Source: Chamaelirium japonicum (Eukaryota; Streptophyta; Magnoliopsida; Liliales; Melanthiaceae). From it: a stretch of DNA of 64,000 bases. Location of the stretch: the NCBI GenBank assembly GCA_947650365.1, contig OX393551.1, positions 60,939,173-61,003,172 on the forward strand, given 5' to 3'. Positions 9,683 through 21,295 of this stretch are shown here, piece by piece; within the stretch, counting starts at the first letter, position 1, and each line of letters opens with the position of its first letter. The notes below the pieces were generated by a model. It worked only from the letters and a program-made list of their open reading frames with translations, searched no databases and was not told the DNA's origin. The translations under genes were made by a program, and so were the position numbers.

Positions 9683-10600
9683 TTATATTTGTCTTCCTCC
9701 GAGTGAGTCTCCAAGAACTGAGGCAGCATTGGCTAAGGCATCTACTTCTCGATTCTCTGCTCTTGGGATTTGAATGAATTCAGTACTAGTAAAACGTTGT
9801 TGGAGACATCGTACTAGAGCCAAGTAGAGTTGCATTCTTTCTTCACGAGCTATGTACTCTCCGTTGATTTGCCTTATGATTAGTTGGGAGTCGCTGTAGA
9901 CAATGATTCGATCTACCCCCAAGGATTCAGCCATTTTGAGCCCGGAGATAAGTGCTTCGTATTCCGCTTCGTTGTTGGTAGCATTGAATCCGAGGAGAGT
10001 GGCTCTCTGAAGATGATCGAGTTCGAGGGATACTAGGACTATCCCAATACCCGAACCGATTACACTCGAAGCTCCATCAGTATAAAGTCTCCATTGAGTT
10101 GGAGTGGAGGCAGGAGCCTCAAGGCTTGGATTAATCTTTACAGCTGTATTGTATAGGGATTCGTCTTCGTTCTCAAGGCGCATATCGACGCCTTCCTCCC
10201 AAGTTATAGGGTCTTCGATTGGAAAGTCAGCTAGAAAATCAGCAATGGCTTGTCCCTTGACTGAAGTGCAAGATTCGAATTGAATCCCTAGAGCACTCAT
10301 CTCGATCACCCATTTGGTCATTCGACCCACTCGACCTGCCTTATCGATGATATCTTTGAGTGGGTGCTCTGAGATGACTGTGATCTGGTGAGAGACGAAG
10401 TAGGGTTGGAGACGACGCGATGCAGTGAGCAAGGCCAGTATGACCTTCTCCATCTTTGAATAGCGAGTCTCAGCCGGAAGAAGAGTATGGCTGATGTAGT
10501 AGACCGGATGCTCGATGCCTTCTCTTTTGCTGACTAGGACCGCACTGATTGCATGATCGGTGACAGCAAGATAGAGCCACAGATCTTCTTTTGGAAGGGG
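9683..10600 (-). other. gypsy RNase H followed by second archaeal-type RNase H
   Basis: First RNase H (about 10600-10260) keeps the first Asp (VTDHAISAVL) and the Glu (MEKVILALL), but its third acid is lost: SEHPL where TDHxL is expected. After a linker, a second complete RNase H starts at WRLYTDGASS (10090) with acids in TDGAS, NNEAEYEAL, YSDSQL and REVDALAN. A degenerate first and active second RNase H is the hallmark of the Tat lineage. It ends at the TAA at 9683-9685. Confidence 0.85.
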
Positions 10601-11587
10601 GGCCGTCAAGATAGGAGTTTGCACTAGATATTTCTTGATGTCTTGAAAAGCTTCTTCGCAAGTTGGACTCCATCCAGATGTATCCGCCTTTCGTAGTTTG
10701 TTGAAGAGTGGCTTGCACTTGTCGGAAGACTTTGAGATGAATCGATTGAGAGTAGCTAATCTTCCAGTGAGACGTTGCACTTCCTTTTGATTGGTAGGTG
10801 ATGGCATATCCATAACAGCTCGAATTTGATCTGGATTAGCCTCGATGCCCCTTCTGGTCACAAGATGGCCCAGGAACTTGCCCGATTGAACTCCTAAAGC
10901 ACACTTAGCTGGATTGAGCTTTATGCGATACTTTCGGAGGATTTGGAAGGTTTCCGCCAGATCGGCTAGATGACCTCCTCGAATGGAGCTTTTGGTGAGA
11001 AGATCGTCGACGTAGACTTCGATGTTGCGCCTGATTTGATCTTCGAACATCTTGGTGACCAGCCGTTGATAGGTGGACCCAACGTTTTTGAGGTCGAAGG
11101 GTATTACGTTGTAGCAGTAGAGACCTCGGCTAGTCACAAAGTAAGTTTTCTCTTGATCATCTAGATTAAGTGGAATTTGATTGTATCCAGAGTATCCATC
11201 CATGAAAGATAGGAGCTCGTGGCCGGCGGTGGCATCGATGAGCATATCTATCCTTGGCATGGGGAACGGATCTTTGGGACAAGCTTTGTTGAGGTTTGTG
11301 AAGTCGATGCACACTCTGACCTTCCCATTCTTCTTTGGGACAACAACTATGTTGGAGATCCAAGTAGGATACTCTACTTCACGAATGAAGCCTGCTGCGA
11401 GTAACTTACTGATCTCCTCTTGAACTGCAACTTGTAGCTCTGGTCGAATTGTGCGTGGCTTTTGCTTGACAGGCTTCACTTTTTCTTTGATTGCTAGTCG
11501 ATGGCACGCGTCGTCTGGATTGATCCCAGGCATGTCTTCGAAGCACCATGCGAAGACGTCGATGTTGGACTGAAGGAAGGATACCAT
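10540..11587 (-). other. reverse transcriptase domain (open)
   Basis: Contains VCIDFTNLNKACPKDPFP, FMDGYSGYNQI (catalytic Asp near 11200-11198) and YVDDLL (YVDD at 11014-11003). All three catalytic aspartates are present. Thumb and connection follow with FLGHLVTRRGIEANPDQI. This part of the frame has no stop. Confidence 0.93.
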
Positions 11588-11849
11588 GTCTCGCGCTTCT
11601 GCGTTGCTGAGACCGGTACCGATGAATGTTTCTCGTGGGAGATCTTTGCTGCCGATATTGATTGGAATAATTTCTTTGATTGAAGGTGAAGTCTCCCACT
11701 CGATCGGTGGAGGTTCGGACAGCGAGATCTCCTTTGATTGCTATTTCGAAGAGGGACCAGCTTCATCTCGTGGCCTCTTTGGAGGAGCAATATTGATCTT
11801 GCGATCTGTTTTTGCAGCAGCAGCTTCACAAGATCGCCCGGCTTATTGG

Positions 11850-12240
11850 TCTCCTCGAATGCAGATGATGCCTTCTCCCGTTGCGAATTTGAGTAGTTGA
11901 TGGTAAGAAGAGGAAATAGCATTGATCTGGTGGAGGAATGGTCGCCCGAGAATGGCGTTCTAGCTGGATATTCCTTCGACGATAGCAAATCTCACCGATA
12001 CTCGAGTCTCTTGGCTGAGGTCAAGGGTGAATCATGATTCACCCACTGTTATACTTTGCTCACCATTGAAGCCAGTAATCACCGTGGGGACGACTTCGAG
12101 ACTTGTATACTTATGTCCCAGACGTTTGAAATAGTCTGAGAACATAATGTCGATGGAGCTTACAGTATCGATGAGGATGCGGTTGACGGTGCTCCCGTCG
12201 ATGACGAGCTTTAGGACCAGAGGGTCTCGATGTGGAGTAT
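11850..12240 (-). other. aspartic protease region, catalytic motif altered
   Basis: Retropepsin-like segment: the flap-side start reads RILIDTVSSIDIMF, where the family has Asp-Thr/Ser-Gly. The third position (12161-12163) is Val (GTA), a single-base change from GGA. The C-terminal half carries NAILGRP, usual for plant gypsy proteases. Stops at 12032, 11960 and 11843 also hit it. It is not functional here. Confidence 0.75.
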
Positions 12241-12559
12241 GAACTCCTTGAAGGTCTGAGTCACTGAAGACGATGGAGGGCCAGGCTAAGCCCTTGATAG
12301 GCTTCTCGATCCAGGTATCCTCCTTGTTTGCTGCAGAGCGAACATGGAAGATGCGTTGAATTTGTCTATCGACTTCTTTCCCGGTCAAAGCTTGATTGTG
12401 CAATGAACCGTGAATGCCAAAGACGTTGGCATTCACAGTAATAGGTGATCGGTTAGAAGAGATCTGGTGGACCCAGCAAGCCTCTTTTCCCTTTGCAGAG
12501 GTTCGACGTTGATCTTGTCCGCCTCTGACGAACTCTTGAATATGGCCTTCGTGCAATAG

Positions 12560-14209
12560 ATCTTCAAGATGAAATCTCAGCCGATAGCACCGATCGGTAG
12601 AATGGCCATGACTTCGGTGGAAGTCGCAATAAACTATTTTGTCTGTAGTGACTTTGGTGTCAGGCTGCAGAGGATTAGGCCTCCGGAGAAACTCCTTGTG
12701 TTGAATGCGATCGAGGATTTGCTCGATCGGTAGATTCCACTCGGTGAAAATGACCTTCTTCGGGGGAGATCGGCATCCATCGTTTCTTGAACGTTTGTTG
12801 GCAGGGGGAGCTGCTGCCTCAGCGTTGTGAGCTTTGGCAGCATACTTTGGAGCTTCCCTCTCGGCAGGCCTTCGCTTCGTCTCCCGTCCCTTTCGGGCTA
12901 CTTGGTCATCCTCAACCTCAATTTCCCTTTGGATTCGATCAAACATTGAACCTAGGGAAGGAGGAGGATTGCGAATGAAGTCGTGGTAGATGTGCAGGTC
13001 GAAGCGGAGTGTATTCTGGAAAGCTAACATGATAGCTTCATCATCCAGATGCCTCCCCGAGAGGGCGACGTGCTCGTTGCGGAATCTCCTTGTGAAGTTG
13101 CGGAGACTCTCATCGGCACCCATCCTTAGCCGATAGAGGGAGTCGAGCTTCTTCTCAGGCTTCAAGTTCAGCTGTTAATGTTGCACGAAGAGGTTGGCCA
13201 AAACACTGAATTGGGTGATGGACCCAGCTCGAAGATTATGGTACCAATCGAGTGATGGCTCGTCGAGGCTCCCAGCAAAGGTGCGACAAAGTACGTGATT
13301 CTCTTCTTCGTGCGGCGTCAGAGCTTGCTTGAAGGCAAGTATGTGGAGAGTTGGATCTCCTTTGACACAATTGAATTTGGGGAGAGTGGGAGTTCTCTAT
13401 CCCCTTGGAAATGTCGACTCAAAGAGGCTTCGATGGAGAGGTCCGGCAGAGGAGTATCCGTCCCTACGACCATGCCCTCGACTTGGATGTAGATCGAGAG
13501 GCAAGATCGAGAGGTCTTGTTCAGGCCTCTGAATATCAGCAGGTTGGAGTCGGTGACGAAGGTTTGATCCAAACCCACGCTGAAGCGGAATAGATGGAGA
13601 AACTCTATTATTTGAGGGAGCCCCTTTCATCTGTTGTCTCCTTGAGATGTTGGGCTTTGAAGGTGCCTTCCTGTCGCAGTTGCGACCAAAAGAGGATTGG
13701 GAGGACTCGTCGTCGAGGCGATCCCAAACACTCTGCTTCCATGGGGCAGCAGAAGGAGTTGAGTCACGATGAATCCTCTCAAGGGCAGCAGTGCCCATTG
13801 ATCTCCATTGCTCGGAGTGGATTGATTGTCGTGGCAGATCGACCCTCTCATTAGTCGAGGGGATAGGAAGAGCAATTCCAGCCTCGGAGGCTGCCTTCTT
13901 GAGTGCATCCCTTTCAGCAGTAAGGGCGGCATTCTGCTTTGCTAATTGAAGCAATTGGAAGTCGACCGCCGAGATTTGATAGGTTGATGGAGGGTTCTCA
14001 GCAAGAGCAGGGGCAGTTTGCCCAATTGATTGATGAGGAGGAGGGGCGATCGGTCGATCGACTGATCTCCCGCTTCCTGAGTGAACCCCCACATCGGGGA
14101 CAGCAAGGGGCTATCCGAAATTGAGCCTTAGACTCATTGAACGAGTCTCAGGACGAGGTTGATGAGTGTTACTTCCTTCAGGTTGACCCTGATGCTTCGT
14201 CCTCGCCAT
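12560..14209 (-). other. gag: Gag region with CCHC-like zinc motif
   Basis: N-terminal segment rich in Pro/Gln/Ser with a short helical stretch (AKQNAALTAERDALKKAA, about 13975-13920). The capsid-type core (Retrotrans_gag family) follows at about 13380-12900, with the characteristic LDWYHNL and LRNFTRRFRNEH words. A basic linker leads to a C-X2-H-X4-H-X4-C motif (CDFHRSHGHSTDRC, 12628-12587), the knuckle type common in plant Tat elements. Stops at 14111, 13397 and 13175 interrupt it. Confidence 0.8.
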
Positions 14210-14249
14210 TTAGAGAGCGAAGGGTGCAACGAGAGTGCCGATGTCCTAA

Positions 14250-14317
14250 CGGTTGTCTGCTCAACCGAAGGGGCGAGGAAGTTTGGCTATCTGGATCGGT
14301 TGTCTGCTCAACCGATC
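14250..14317 (-). ncRNA. twin hairpins with identical hexaloop in the gag leader
   Basis: Hairpin 1 has 9-bp arms at 14294-14302 and 14309-14317 (GATCGGTTG). Hairpin 2 has 6-bp arms at 14250-14255 and 14262-14267 (CGGTTG). In sense RNA both close the same loop, AGCAGA, with the same lower-stem bases. They lie between the primer-binding site and the gag ATG, where packaging and dimerisation signals of retroelements usually sit. The role is inferred from position. Confidence 0.5.
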
Positions 14318-14356
14318 TAATAGTCATTATAGAGAGGACTTGGCTTTTCATTCGGA

Positions 14357-14373
14357 TCCCACAGACGGTGCCA
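14357..14373 (-). other. primer-binding site of Tat copy 1
   Basis: Three bases inside the 5' LTR the sense strand reads TGGCACCGTCTGTGGGA. It begins with TGG, complementary to a tRNA CCA end, and closely matches the TGGCGCCGTCTGTGGG type seen in many plant Ty3/gypsy elements (from memory). One G to A difference from that form. I do not assign the tRNA. Confidence 0.7.
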
Positions 14374-14780
14374 AACTGTGGGCGAAAATCTTCGTGCTGA
14401 CCCGAAGACTTCGCCGCACCAGTCAATCGAGGTTCGAGTTGAAGATCGTTGTTCGATCTATTGATTGAAGTTGAAGCTTCCGATATGCAAACAAAGAGAG
14501 ATGCAATCAGAGAGTTGACACGAGAGATATGATCTCAGAGTGCAGCCAAAGCCTACGTCTCCGTGCTATAGGGAGCAACCCGAATTCACTAACACTTGTA
14601 TCGAAGTGATCTCGACAGGCCGAGTATCACTGAAACCATTCTGATCTCTTCAAAGGCAAGAAGAAGATCGAAGAAAGGAGGAGGGATGGAGAGATAGAAA
14701 ATCCAGAGTTCTGGTTCCTGAAAATCAAATCTCAGAACTGGAAATCGGATCTCGGATCTCATTTACATTTGAAGGGTCTG

Positions 14781-14790
14781 CTATTTATAG
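14781..14790 (-). promoter_or_regulatory. TATA box of the sense promoter
   Basis: CTATAAATAG on the minus strand in the 5' LTR; transcription would start some 30 bp further, around 14750, and proceed into gag. Conserved in all three LTRs of the window. Confidence 0.65.
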
Positions 14791-14849
14791 AGTTTTCTGG
14801 TGGCAAATAGCGATTTCTACCGTCGTATCTGGGGATCCTCCAGGAGGGG

Positions 14850-15035
14850 ATGGTGGGTCCCCCTGTAGTCTTCATGGGCCCACCAGGCAAGGCCGGTGGG
14901 TCCCGTGGTAGTCTTCGTGGGCCCACCAGGCAGGGCCGGTGGGTCACGCGGTAGTCTTCGTGGGCCCACCAGGCAGGGCTGGTGGATCCCGCGGTAGTCT
15001 TCGTGGGTCCACCAGGCAGGGCCGGTGGGTCCTGC
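14850..15035. repeat. 43-bp GC-rich minisatellite in 5' LTR, about 4-5 units
   Basis: Same unit as in the left LTR, with GTGGGCCCAC palindromes. It lies in U3, upstream of the TATA box. Copy number here is less than half that in copy 2. Confidence 0.75.
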
Positions 15036-15070
15036 TGTTTGCAGACTTCTTGCCAAAATTTGCACCCACA

Positions 15071-15847
15071 CGAATGAATTAGAATGGATCGTACGAATGA
15101 GTAAGAATGGATCGTACGAATAAAATAGAATGGATCGTACGAATGAATTAGAATGGATCGTGCTAATGAATTAGAATTGATCGTACGAATGAATTAGAAT
15201 AGATTGTGCGAATGAATTATAATGGATCGTACGAATGAATTAGAATAGATCGTATAAATGAATTAGAATGGATCGTGCGAATGAATTCGAATGGTTCGTA
15301 CGAATGAATTAGAATGGATTGTAGGAATTAATTAGAATGGATCGTACGAATGTATTAGAATCGATCCATTCGTGCGAATGAATTAGAATGGATCGTACGA
15401 ATGAAATAGAATGGATCGTACGAATGAATGAATTAGAATGGATCGTACGAATGAATTAGAATAGATTGTGCAAATGATGAATTAGAATGGATCGTGCGAA
15501 TGAATTAGATTGGATCGTACGAATGAATTAGAATGGATCGTACAAATGAATTAGAATAGATTATGTGAATGAATTAGATTGGATCGTACGAATGAATTAG
15601 AATGGATCGTACGAATGAATTTGAATAGATTGTGCGAATGAATTAGAATGGATCGTACGAATTGGATCGTATGAATGGAATAGAATGGATCGTACGAATG
15701 AATTAGAATTAGAATGGATCGTACGAATGAGTAAGAATGGATCGTATGAATGAGTAAGAATGGATCATTCATTCCCATGGATCGTATGAATGAATTAGAT
15801 TGGATCGAACGAATGAATTAGAATGGATCGTACTAGATACATTCGTG
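15071..15847 (+). repeat. satellite block 1, plus orientation
   Basis: Begins immediately after the CCCACA end of the Tat LTR with CGAATGAATT. Ends at a fold-back junction with 11-bp arms (GATACATTCGT) around 15847. Confidence 0.85.
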
Positions 15848-16466
15848 TACGAATGTATCCATTCTAATTCATTCGTACGATCCATTCTAATTCATTCGCA
15901 CGATCCATTCTAATTCATTCATACGATCCATTCTAATTCATTCGTACGATCCATTCTAATTCATTCGCACGAATGTATCTATTCTAATTCATTCGTACAG
16001 TCCATTCTAATTCATTCACAAGAATGTATCCATTCTAATTCATTCGTACGATCCATTCGAATTCATTCATACGATCCATTCCAATTCATTCGCACGAATG
16101 TATCCATTCTAATTCATTCGTACGATCCATTCTAATTTATTTGTATGATCTATTCTAATTCATTCATACAATCCATTCTAATTCTTTTGCACGAATGTAT
16201 CCATTCTAATTCATTGTACGATCCATTCTAATTCCTTCGTACGATCCATTCTAATTCCTTCGTACGATCCATTCTAATTCCTTCGTATGATCCATTCAAA
16301 TTCATTCGCACGAATATATCCATTCTAATTCATTCGTACGATCCATTCTAATTCATTCGCACAATCTATTCTAATTCATTCGTACGATCCATTCTAATTC
16401 ATTCGCACGATCCATTCTAATTCATTTGCATGATCCATTCTAATTCATTCATACAATCCATTCTAA
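15848..16466 (-). repeat. satellite block 2, minus orientation
   Basis: Contains several 28-bp variants and a run of GAAGG-type monomers near 16220-16290. Right end is a spacer-free 22-bp palindrome at 16456-16477. Confidence 0.85.
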
Positions 16467-17870
16467 TTAGAATGGATCGTACGAATGAATTAGAATTGAT
16501 TGTATGAATGAATTAGAATGGATCGTGCTAATGAATTAGAATGGATCGTACGAATGAATTAGAATAGATTGTGCGAATGAATTAGAATGGATCGTACAAA
16601 TGAATTAGAATGGATCGTATGAATGAATTAGAATGGATCGTGCGAATTAATTAGAATGGATCGTATGAATGAATTAGAATGGATACATTCGTGCGAATGA
16701 ATTAGAATGGATCATACGAAAGAGTAAGATGGATCGTACGACTGAAATAGAATGGATAATACGAATGAATTAGAATGGATCCTGCGAATGAATTAGATTG
16801 GATCGTGCGAATGAATTAGAATGGATCGTACGAATGAATTAGAATGAATACGTTCGTGCGAATGAATTAGAATGGATCGTATGAATTTATTAGAATGGAT
16901 CGTAATACGTATGAATTAGAATGGATCGTACGAATGAATTAGAATGGATCGTATGAATGAATTAGAATGGATCGTGCGAATGAATTAGAATGGATCGTAC
17001 TAATGAATTAGAATGGATACATTCGTGTGAAAGTATTAGAAAGGATTGTATGAATGAATTAGAATGGATCGTACGAATGAATTAGAATGGATCGTGCGAA
17101 TGAATTAGAATGGATCGTACGAAAGAATTAAAATGGATACATTCGTGTGAATGAATTAGAATGGATCGTACGAATGAGTAAGAATGGATCGTACGAATGA
17201 AATAGAATGGATCATACGAATGAATTAGAATGGATCGTGCGAATGAATTAGATTGGATCGTGCGAATAAATTAGAATGGATCGTACGAATGAGTAAGAAT
17301 GGATCGTGCGAATGAATTAGAATGGACTGTACGAATGAATTAGAATGGATACATACGAAAGAATGGATCGTATGAATGAATTAGAATGAATCGTACAAAG
17401 GAATTAGAATGGATCGTACGAATAAATTAAAATGGATCGTAAGAATGGATCATACGAATGAATTAGAATGGATCGTACGAACGAATTAGAATGGATCGTG
17501 CTAATGAATTAGAATGGATCGTATGAATGAATTAGAATGAATACATTCGTGCGAATGAATTAGAATGGATCGTATGAATGAATTAGAATGGATCGTATGA
17601 ATGAATTAGAATGGATCGTGCAAATGAATTAGAATGAATTAGAATGGATACATTTGTGCGAACGAATTAGAATGGATCATACGAAGGAATTAGGGTGGAT
17701 CGTACGAATGAACTAGAATGGATCGTACGAATGAATTAGAATGGATCGTACGAATGAATTAGAATAGATCGTGCGAATGAATTAGAATGGATACATTCGT
17801 GCGAATGAATTAGAATGGATCGTACGAATGAGTAAGAATGGATCGTACGAATGAAATAGAATGGATACAT
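16467..17870 (+). repeat. satellite block 3, plus orientation
   Basis: Mixed monomers with GAGTAA and GAAATA types. Ends in a mirrored junction: 18-bp arms 17849-17866 and 17878-17895 around 11 nt, with similarity continuing outward for at least another monomer. Confidence 0.85.
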
Positions 17871-20707
17871 TTGTACGATCCATTCTATTTCATTCATACG
17901 ATCCATTCTTACTCATTCGTACGATTCATTCTAATTCATTCGCACGAATATATCCCTTGTAATTCATTCGTATGATCCATCCTAATTCATTCGCATGATC
18001 CATTCTAAATTTTTCATACGATCCATTCTAATTCATTCGTACGATCCACTTTTATTCATTCGCACGATCCATTCTAATTCATTAATACGATCTATTTGAA
18101 TTCATTTATACGATCCATTCTAATTCATTCATACAATCGATTCTAATTCATTCGCACAATCTATTCTAATTCATTCATACGATCCATTATAATTCATTCG
18201 CACGATCCATTCTAATTCATTTGCATGATCCATTCTAATTCATTCGTACGATCCACCCTAATTCCTTCGTATGATCCAATCTAATTCATTCGTACGATCC
18301 ACCCAAATTCCTTCGTATGATCCATTCTAATTCCTTCGTACGATCCATTCTATTTCATTCGTTTGATCCAATCTAATTCCTTCGTACGATCTATTTTAAT
18401 TCATTCCCATGAATGTATCCATTTTAATTCATACGAACGATCCATTCTAATTCATTCGTACGATCCATTCTAATTCATTAGCACGATCCATTCTAATTTA
18501 TTCGTACGATCCATTCTATTCATTCGTACGATCCATTCTAATTCATTCTAATTCATACGTATATTCTAATTCCTTCGTGGATACATTCATGCACGAATGT
18601 ATCCATTCTAATTTATTCATACGATCCATTTGAATTCATTCATACGATCCATTCTAATTCATTCATACGATCCATTCTAACTCATTCGTACGATCCATTC
18701 TAATTCATTCATACGATCCATTCTAATTCATTCGTACGATCCATTCTAATTCATTCGCACGAATGTATCCATTCTAATTCATACAATCCATTCTAATTCA
18801 TTCGCATGAATGTATCCATTCTAATTCATTCGCACGAATGTATCCATTCTAATTCATTCATACGATCCATTCTAATTCATTCGCACGAATGTATCTATTC
18901 TAATTCCTTCATACAATCCATTCTAATTCATTCGCACGAATGTATCCATTCTAATTCATTCGTACGATCCATTCTAATTCATTCGCACGATCCATTCTAA
19001 TTCATTCATACGATCTAATCTAATTCATTCATACAATCCATTCTAATTCATTCGCACGAATGTATCCAATCTAATTCATTCATATGATCCATTCTAACTC
19101 ATTCGTATGATCCATTCTAATTCATTCCCACGAATGTATCCATTCTAATTCATTCACACGATCTATTATAATTCATTCGCACGATCCATTCTAATTCGTT
19201 CAAACGATCCATTCTTACTCATTCGTACGATCCATTCTAATTTATTTATACGATCCATTCTAATTCATTCATACGATCGATTCTAATTTCATTCACACAA
19301 TCTATTCTAATTCATTCATACGATCCATTCTAATTCATTCGCATGATCCATTCTAATTCATTTGCACGATCCATTCTAATTCATTCATATAATCCATTCT
19401 AATTCTTTTGCACGAATGTATCCATTCTAATTCATTCGTACGATCCATTCTAATTCCTTCGTACGATCCATTTTAATTCCTTCGTACGATCCATTCTAAT
19501 TCATTCGTATGATCCATTCTAATTCCTTCGTACGATCCATTCTAATTCATTCCCATGAATATATCCGTTCTAATTCATACGTACGATCTATTCTAATTCA
19601 TTCATACGATCCAATCTAAATCATTAATACGGTACATTCTAATTCATTCGCACGAATGTATCCATTCTAATTCATTCATACGATCCATTCTAATTCATTC
19701 GCACAATCTATTCTAATTCATTCGTACGATCCATTCTAATTTATTAGTACGATCCATTCTAATTCATTCGTACGATCCATTCTATTTCATTCGTACGATC
19801 CATTCTTACTCATTCGTACGATCCATTCTAATTCATTCACACGAATGTATCCATTCTAATTCATTCGTACAATCTATTCTAATTCATTCACACGATCCAT
19901 TCTAATTCATTCATACGATCCATTCTAATTCATTCGTACGATCCATTGTAATTCATTCGCATGATCCATTCTAATTCATTCTTACGATCCATTCTAATTC
20001 ATTTATACAGTCCATTTTAATTCTTTCACACGAATGTATCCATTCTAATTCATTCGTACGATCCACCCTAATTCCTTCGTATGATCCATTCTAATTGTTT
20101 TGCACGAATGTATCCATTCTGATTCATTCGTACGATCCATTCGAATTCATTCAGAAGATCCATTATAATTCATTTATACGATCCATTCTAATTCATTCGC
20201 ACGAATGTATCCATTCTAATTCATTCGTACGATCCATTCTAATTCATTCGCACGTTCCAATCTAATTCATTCGCACGATCTATTCTAATTCATTCGTACG
20301 ATCCATTCTATTTCATTCGTACGATCCATTCTTACTCATTCGTACGATCCATTCTAATTCATTCCCACGAATGTATCCATTCTAATTCATTCGTACGATC
20401 CATTCTAATTCATTCGCACGATCCATTCTAATTCATTCATACAATCCATTCTAATTCATTCGTACGATCCATTCTAATTCATTTGCACGATCCATTCTAA
20501 TTCATTCATACGATCCATTCTAATTCATTCATATAATCCATTCTAATACGATCCATTCTGATTGATTCATACGATCCATTCTAATTCATTCGCACGAATG
20601 TGTCCATTCTAATTCATTTGTACGATCCATTCTAATTCATTCGCACGATCCATTCTAATTCCTTCGCACGATCCATTCTAATTCATCATTCGCACAATCT
20701 ATTCTAA
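17871..20707 (-). repeat. satellite block 4, minus orientation
   Basis: Includes a clear 189-bp higher-order period (19651 to 19840) and an isolated fold-back GGATACATTC...GAATGTATCC at 18579-18604. Confidence 0.85.
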
Positions 20708-21295
20708 TTAGAATGAACTAGAATGGATCGTACGAATGAATTAGAATGGATACATTCGTGCGAATGAATTAGAATGGATCATACGAAGGAATTAGGGTGG
20801 ATCGTACGAATGAATTAAAATGTATACATTCGTGCGAAAGAATTAGAATGGATTGTATGAATGAATTAGAATAGATCGTATGAATGAATTAGAATGGATC
20901 GTGCGAATGAATTAGAATGGATCATGCAAATGAATTAGAATAGATCGTACGAATGAATTAGAATAGATCGTATGAATGAATTCGAATGGATCGTACGAAT
21001 TAATAAGAATGGATACATTCGTGCAAATGAATTAGAATGGATCATACGAAGGAATTAGGGTGGATCGTATGAATGAATTAGAATGGATACATTCGTGCGA
21101 AAGAATTAGAATGAATTAGAATGGATCGTACAAAGGAATTAGAATGGATACATTCGTGCGAATGAATTAGATTGGATTGAATGAATGAATTCGAATGAAT
21201 CGTACAAAAGAATTAGAATGGATCGTACAAAATAATTAGAATGGATTGTGCTAATGAATTAGAATGGATCGTATGAATGAATTAGAATAGATTGT
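20708..21295 (+). repeat. satellite block 5, plus orientation
   Basis: Short block rich in the GAAGGAATTAGGGT monomer type. Bounded by ATTCTAATTAGAAT at 20701-20714 and 12-bp arms (ATTAGAATAGAT) at 21281-21310. Confidence 0.85.

Larger units (their letters stand above)
8327..14209 (-). pseudogene. gag-pol: gag-pol polyprotein of Tat copy 1, ten nonsense codons
   Basis: One continuous minus-strand frame of 1,961 codons from the ATG at 14209-14207 (context AAATGGCG) to the TGA at 8327-8329. Order: Gag, protease, reverse transcriptase, gypsy RNase H, second archaeal-type RNase H, integrase. The frame is never shifted, but it is broken by TAG at 14111, 13397, 11960, 11741 and 9299, TAA at 13175, 11843 and 9683, and TGA at 12032 and 9029 (lower coordinate of each codon). 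The longest intact stretch covers RT to the second RNase H (11587-9683). Single-frame gag-pol suits the Tat lineage. Product when intact: capsid and enzymes for reverse transcription in cytoplasmic particles and integration in the nucleus. This copy cannot make a full polyprotein. Confidence 0.92.
2723..15070 (-). mobile_element. Tat-lineage Ty3/gypsy LTR retrotransposon, copy 1
   Basis: Sense strand is minus. Order from the right: 5' LTR, primer-binding site, leader with two hairpins, gag-protease-RT-RNase H-second RNase H-integrase in one frame, then a convergent spliced gene on the plus strand, a palindromic tandem array, a polypurine tract and the 3' LTR. LTR ends are TGTGGG and CCCACA. 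The 3' LTR lacks its outer 260 bp or so because another LTR is inserted there, so the left end lies outside the window. The second RNase H and absence of a chromodomain place it in Tat rather than the chromoviruses. It is non-autonomous: gag-pol has ten in-frame stops. The right LTR end directly abuts satellite monomers, so it was inserted into or at the edge of the array. Confidence 0.9.
14377..15070 (-). repeat. 5' LTR of Tat copy 1 (694 bp)
   Basis: In element sense it starts TGTGGGTGCAAATTTTGGC at 15070 and ends CCCACA at 14377, a 6-bp terminal inverted repeat including TG/CA. It contains the 43-bp minisatellite (about 14850-15035) and a TATA box at 14781-14790. It shares its outer 260 bp with the copy 2 LTR (58266-58530). 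The base after 15070 is satellite. Confidence 0.9.
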
